Positions 6,541-8,133 of a stretch of 8,133 bases of DNA are shown one piece after another; the first letter of the stretch is position 1, and each line of letters starts with the position of its first letter. The DNA lies in assembly GCA_030629475.1 (NCBI GenBank), contig DAOVOU010000071.1, forward strand, positions 1 to 8,133, given 5' to 3'. The stretch is from Desulfobacterales bacterium. Its GTDB lineage: Bacteria; Desulfobacterota; Desulfobacteria; Desulfobacterales; C00003060. The position numbers and the translations under genes are program-made. The notes beneath the pieces were generated by a model. The model saw only the letters and a program-made list of their open reading frames with translations, ran no database searches and was not told where the DNA came from.

Positions 6541-6557
6541 CATTCTTGTAAAGAATG
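6541..6557. promoter_or_regulatory. Perfect 17-base inverted repeat upstream of the response regulator
   Basis: CATTCTT and AAGAATG flank a three-base GTA. The repeat ends 36 bases before the regulator's ATG. It could be a binding site for a dimeric regulator or a leader hairpin. A TTGACC at 6517-6522 just upstream could be a -35 element that would put the repeat over the -10 region, but no convincing -10 hexamer is seen. Confidence 0.45.
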
Positions 6558-6593
6558 AAGACGGTTAAATCCTGCCTAACTTAGAAAACGAAG

Positions 6594-7016
6594 ATGTTGA
6601 AGACATTAATCGTTGAGGACAGCGCTACCTTTCGGAAGACCTTTAAAGAGGCCCTGTGTAAGCGATTCCCTTTTATGGCTATCGATCAAGCCGTGGATGG
6701 AGCGGAGGCCATGCAAAAGATCAAGACTTTTCTGCCTGACCTAGTCTTTATGGACATCCGATTGCCTGGCGCAAGCGGCCTTGAGCTTACCAAAAGAATC
6801 AAAGCAAGTCATCCCGAAATAGCCATTATCATTCTTACAGCTTATGATTTACCGGAATACAGAGAGGCGGCTTACGATGGCGGAGCCGATGCCTTTATTC
6901 CAAAGAGCTCATTAAAGCTGGCGGATATTGCGGCATTGATCGAATCCATCTTTTCAGACAGAGACCACGACTTTCATGGTCCGACCAAAGAAGGGGGCTC
7001 GAAGAAGAGGCGGTAA
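6594..7016 (+). CDS. Single-domain response regulator (CheY-like receiver)
   Basis: The 140-residue product is a receiver domain with nothing attached. It shows the acidic pair Glu8-Asp9, phosphoacceptor Asp54 (VFMDIRLPG), Thr82 (ILTAYD) and Lys104 (FIPKSS), so it should be phosphorylated by a histidine kinase. The LTAYDLPEYREAA segment resembles receivers of the NarL/LuxR class, but no helix-turn-helix follows. Instead there is a short basic tail (KEGGSKKRR). Without an output domain it probably acts by protein contact or in a phosphorelay. No kinase gene is in the window. The ATG has only a poor ribosome site (GAAG), yet the first residues MLKTLIVEDS fit the usual start of the fold. It lies 67 bases before desulfoferrodoxin on the same strand and diverges from the ABC operon. 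Confidence 0.9.
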   Translation: MLKTLIVEDSATFRKTFKEALCKRFPFMAIDQAVDGAEAMQKIKTFLPDLVFMDIRLPGASGLELTKRIKASHPEIAIIILTAYDLPEYREAAYDGGADAFIPKSSLKLADIAALIESIFSDRDHDFHGPTKEGGSKKRR

Positions 7017-7083
7017 GATTGGGAAGGGAATACAACAAGAAGGTGATTGGAAAATCCATGACGAAAAAGGAGGAGATGCCAAC

Positions 7084-7461
7084 ATGACAGAAAGATTGCA
7101 AGTTTACAAGTGTGAAGTGTGTGGAAACATTGTGGAGATGCTCCATGCGGGCAAGGGTGAGCTTGTGTGCTGCAAGCAGCCCATGAAGCTTTTTGTTGAG
7201 AATACCGTTGATGCTGCCAAGGAGAAACACGTGCCAGTGGTGGAAAAGACCGCAGAAGGCATCAAAGTAAAGGTCGGCAGCGTCCCTCATCCTATGGAGG
7301 AAAAACACTATATTGAGTGGATCGAGATCATCGCTGACGGAAAGGCATACCGCCAGTTTTTGAAGCCTCGTGATGTGCCTGAAGCTGTGTTCAATATTGA
7401 AGCAGAACAAGTCACAGTCCGTGAGTACTGTAATCTGCACGGGTTGTGGAAAGGAAAATGA
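7084..7461 (+). CDS. dfx: Desulfoferrodoxin (class I, two-iron superoxide reductase)
   Basis: Superoxide reductase reduces superoxide to hydrogen peroxide without making oxygen, a defence used by anaerobes; electrons usually come from rubredoxin. The 125-residue protein is complete. The N-terminal desulforedoxin centre has Cys10, Cys13, Cys29 and Cys30. The catalytic centre has His49, His69, His75, His119 and Cys116 in the expected places, with Glu47-Lys48 before the first histidine (EKHVPV), the lysine being the residue known to help catalysis. The start is the ATG at 7084 with AGGAG eight bases upstream; the frame continues open to 6976 but that part overlaps the regulator and is not coding. 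It is cytoplasmic. The TGA stop abuts a ferritin fragment, suggesting that an oxygen/iron-defence operon once continued here. Confidence 0.96.
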   Translation: MTERLQVYKCEVCGNIVEMLHAGKGELVCCKQPMKLFVENTVDAAKEKHVPVVEKTAEGIKVKVGSVPHPMEEKHYIEWIEIIADGKAYRQFLKPRDVPEAVFNIEAEQVTVREYCNLHGLWKGK

Positions 7462-7609
7462 GGCGGTCGGTCTGAGTGGTTTTGCCAACTGGATGCGTGT
7501 GCAGGCCCAGGAAGAGCTATTCCATGCCATGAAGTTCTACAACTATGTGAATGAGCGGAGTGGCAGAGTGATGCTTGGTGCAATAGAGGCTCCCCCCTGC
7601 GAATGGGAG
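7460..7609 (+). pseudogene. Internal fragment of a ferritin gene
   Basis: In the frame with codons beginning at 7460, the DNA encodes about 50 residues running from EAVGLSGFANWMRVQAQEEL to AIEAPPCEW. This matches the middle of bacterial non-haem ferritin, from the loop before helix B through helix B. The Glu-X-X-His iron ligands of helix B are kept (EELFH). Helix A with its glutamate ligand, and helices C to E with the remaining ligands, are absent, so a working ferritin subunit (about 165 residues) cannot be made. Similarity begins at the desulfoferrodoxin stop and ends where the leader of the next gene begins. The frame stays open to a TGA at 7625-7627, but no start codon with a ribosome site precedes it. 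Two deletions, or one mis-assembly, would explain this. Confidence 0.8.
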
Positions 7610-7623
7610 ATGGATAACACACC

Positions 7624-7899
7624 ATGAAATGCCCTGGACAAGACAGCCGTTACTGGAAGCCGGGGGCTATCTTTGAAGTCAAGTGCCCCAAGTGCGGAAA
7701 TGAAGTAGAATTTTTCAAGGACGACACAACGCGCCTGTGCAAGAAATGCGGCCATCGATTTGTGAACCCTGACATGGATTTTGGCTGTGCCTCCTACTGC
7801 CCGTACGCTGAGCAGTGTCTGGGCGACCTTCCTCCGGAGCTTCTGGCCGAAAGAGATGACCGACCTCATCGTCAATCTCGAGGAAGGCCAGAAGGATAA
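7624..7899 (+). CDS. Cysteine-rich zinc-ribbon protein, apparently truncated
   Basis: The 91-residue frame begins MKCPGQDSRYWKPG and holds a zinc ribbon (Cys21, Cys24, Cys39, Cys42: CPKCG...CKKCGHRF). A second group follows, Cys55, Cys59 and Cys65 (GCASYCPYAEQC), which with Cys3 could bind another metal or an iron-sulphur cluster. From memory, proteins with this N-terminus in Desulfobacterota continue after LPPELLA into an HD-type phosphohydrolase domain. Here the sequence after about residue 76 becomes an arginine-rich tail (RPHRQSRGRPEG) that looks like out-of-frame reading, and a plausible family C-terminus appears in another frame at 7856-8008. The ATG overlaps the TGA of the open ferritin-fragment frame (ATGA). 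The nearest GGAG is over ten bases upstream, so the native leader may be gone. The ribbon part may still be made. Confidence 0.6.
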   Translation: MKCPGQDSRYWKPGAIFEVKCPKCGNEVEFFKDDTTRLCKKCGHRFVNPDMDFGCASYCPYAEQCLGDLPPELLAERDDRPHRQSRGRPEG

Positions 7900-8008
7900 G
7901 AAGACAGAAAGAGAGAGGCTCTCGGAGATCATTGAGAAAACATTTCTGACCGATACCGGCAAGCGATTAGCCCGGGAGACCTTGTTAGCAGCAAACCACG
8001 AAACCTAA
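7856..8008 (+). pseudogene. C-terminal remnant in another frame, possibly the tail of the HD/zinc-ribbon gene
   Basis: Fifty codons from ATG at 7856 to TAA at 8006-8008 encode a highly charged, helical peptide (TDLIVNLEEGQKDK..., then EIIEKTFLTDTGKRLARE). It overlaps the end of the ribbon frame by 44 bases in a different phase. DLIVNL followed later by EKTFLTDTGKRLA resembles, from memory, the end of small HD-domain phosphohydrolases, where a metal-site aspartate region is followed by a helix and then this tail. The most economical reading is that an internal deletion joined the ribbon to this tail out of frame. The alternative is a small independent gene, but its ribosome site (GAAAGAG directly before ATG) is poor. 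Confidence 0.4.
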
Positions 8009-8070
8009 TTGTAAACTCGTGATTTTGCATTGGCAGATCCTTTGGTCGTTGACGAAACCTGGTGCCATTA

Positions 8071-8076
8071 AGGAGG
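8071..8076 (+). promoter_or_regulatory. Strong Shine-Dalgarno site of the last gene
   Basis: AGGAGG lies six bases before the ATG at 8083 and fixes the start of the edge gene. It stands in contrast with the weak sites of the damaged genes just upstream. Confidence 0.75.
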
Positions 8077-8082
8077 GTGACT

Positions 8083-8133
8083 ATGACTGATAGGCCAAAA
8101 GGAGCTATTATTCAGCGCGACAAGAAGACTTAC
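8083..8133 (+). CDS. Start of a small nitrite/sulfite-reductase-like protein (cut by the window)
   Basis: Only 17 residues are visible (MTDRPKGAIIQRDKKTY). From memory, this opening (PKGAI.QRDK.TY) is that of compact proteins in sulfate reducers and relatives that carry the nitrite/sulfite reductase ferredoxin-like half domain, followed by a sirohaem/4Fe-4S region. Such proteins reduce sulfite or an unknown substrate in the cytoplasm. The call rests on a short N-terminus, so the family is likely but unproven; the sirohaem ligands are outside the window. It lies 74 bases after the remnant at 7856-8008 and has its own strong ribosome site. Confidence 0.6.
   Translation, partial: MTDRPKGAIIQRDKKTY

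Noticed and set aside
7308..7962. Minus-strand open frames across dfx, the ferritin fragment and the ribbon gene
   Set aside because: The plus strand here encodes recognisable protein families; the minus frames have no recognisable features or ribosome sites.
7997..8025. Possible terminator CACGA...TCGTG followed by ATTTT
   Set aside because: The stem is only five bases with a 15-base loop and the T-run is short; too weak to call.

Overview
The window looks like a chromosomal segment of an anaerobic Gram-negative bacterium, most likely a member of the Desulfobacterota (former Deltaproteobacteria). The evidence is a class I desulfoferrodoxin, the first codons of a small nitrite/sulfite-reductase-like protein, a single-domain response regulator of a type I associate with that phylum, and cell-envelope genes (LolA-like carrier, outer-membrane barrel) that require an outer membrane. 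Family assignments come from reading the proteins and from memory; no search was run.

Layout. Positions 1-114 hold an unrecognised 37-codon reading frame at the edge. Positions 231-1250 (+) encode a protein with a C-terminal J domain and a long unassigned N-terminal part. A 403-base gap (1251-1653) follows and contains a compact nested repeat at 1355-1491 and a hairpin. Positions 6300 down to 1654 (-) carry five genes read in one direction: ABC ATPase, FtsX/LolE-type permease, an exported NifX-like small protein, a LolA-like periplasmic protein and an outer-membrane beta-barrel. A good sigma70-type promoter (TTGACA, 17 bases, TATGCT) lies ahead of the first gene, and the first three genes overlap or are coupled. 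Divergent from this operon, on the + strand, come a CheY-like response regulator (6594-7016), desulfoferrodoxin (7084-7461), an internal ferritin fragment (7460-7609), a cysteine-rich zinc-ribbon protein (7624-7899), a leftover C-terminal tail in another frame (7856-8008), and the start of a nitrite/sulfite-reductase-like gene (8083 to the edge).

How the genes may work together. The minus-strand set reads as a trans-envelope route: ATP hydrolysis at the inner membrane, a LolA-fold carrier in the periplasm and a barrel in the outer membrane, resembling Lol lipoprotein or lipid transport but with an exported NifX-family protein in the middle of the operon. That combination is the most system-like thing here. 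Its cargo cannot be read from the sequence.

The plus-strand set looks like an oxidative-stress/iron neighbourhood that has lost pieces. Ferritin keeps only its middle third, and the zinc-ribbon gene appears to have lost its centre, while desulfoferrodoxin between them and the regulator is complete. This is either real gene decay by repeated small deletions or an assembly artefact.
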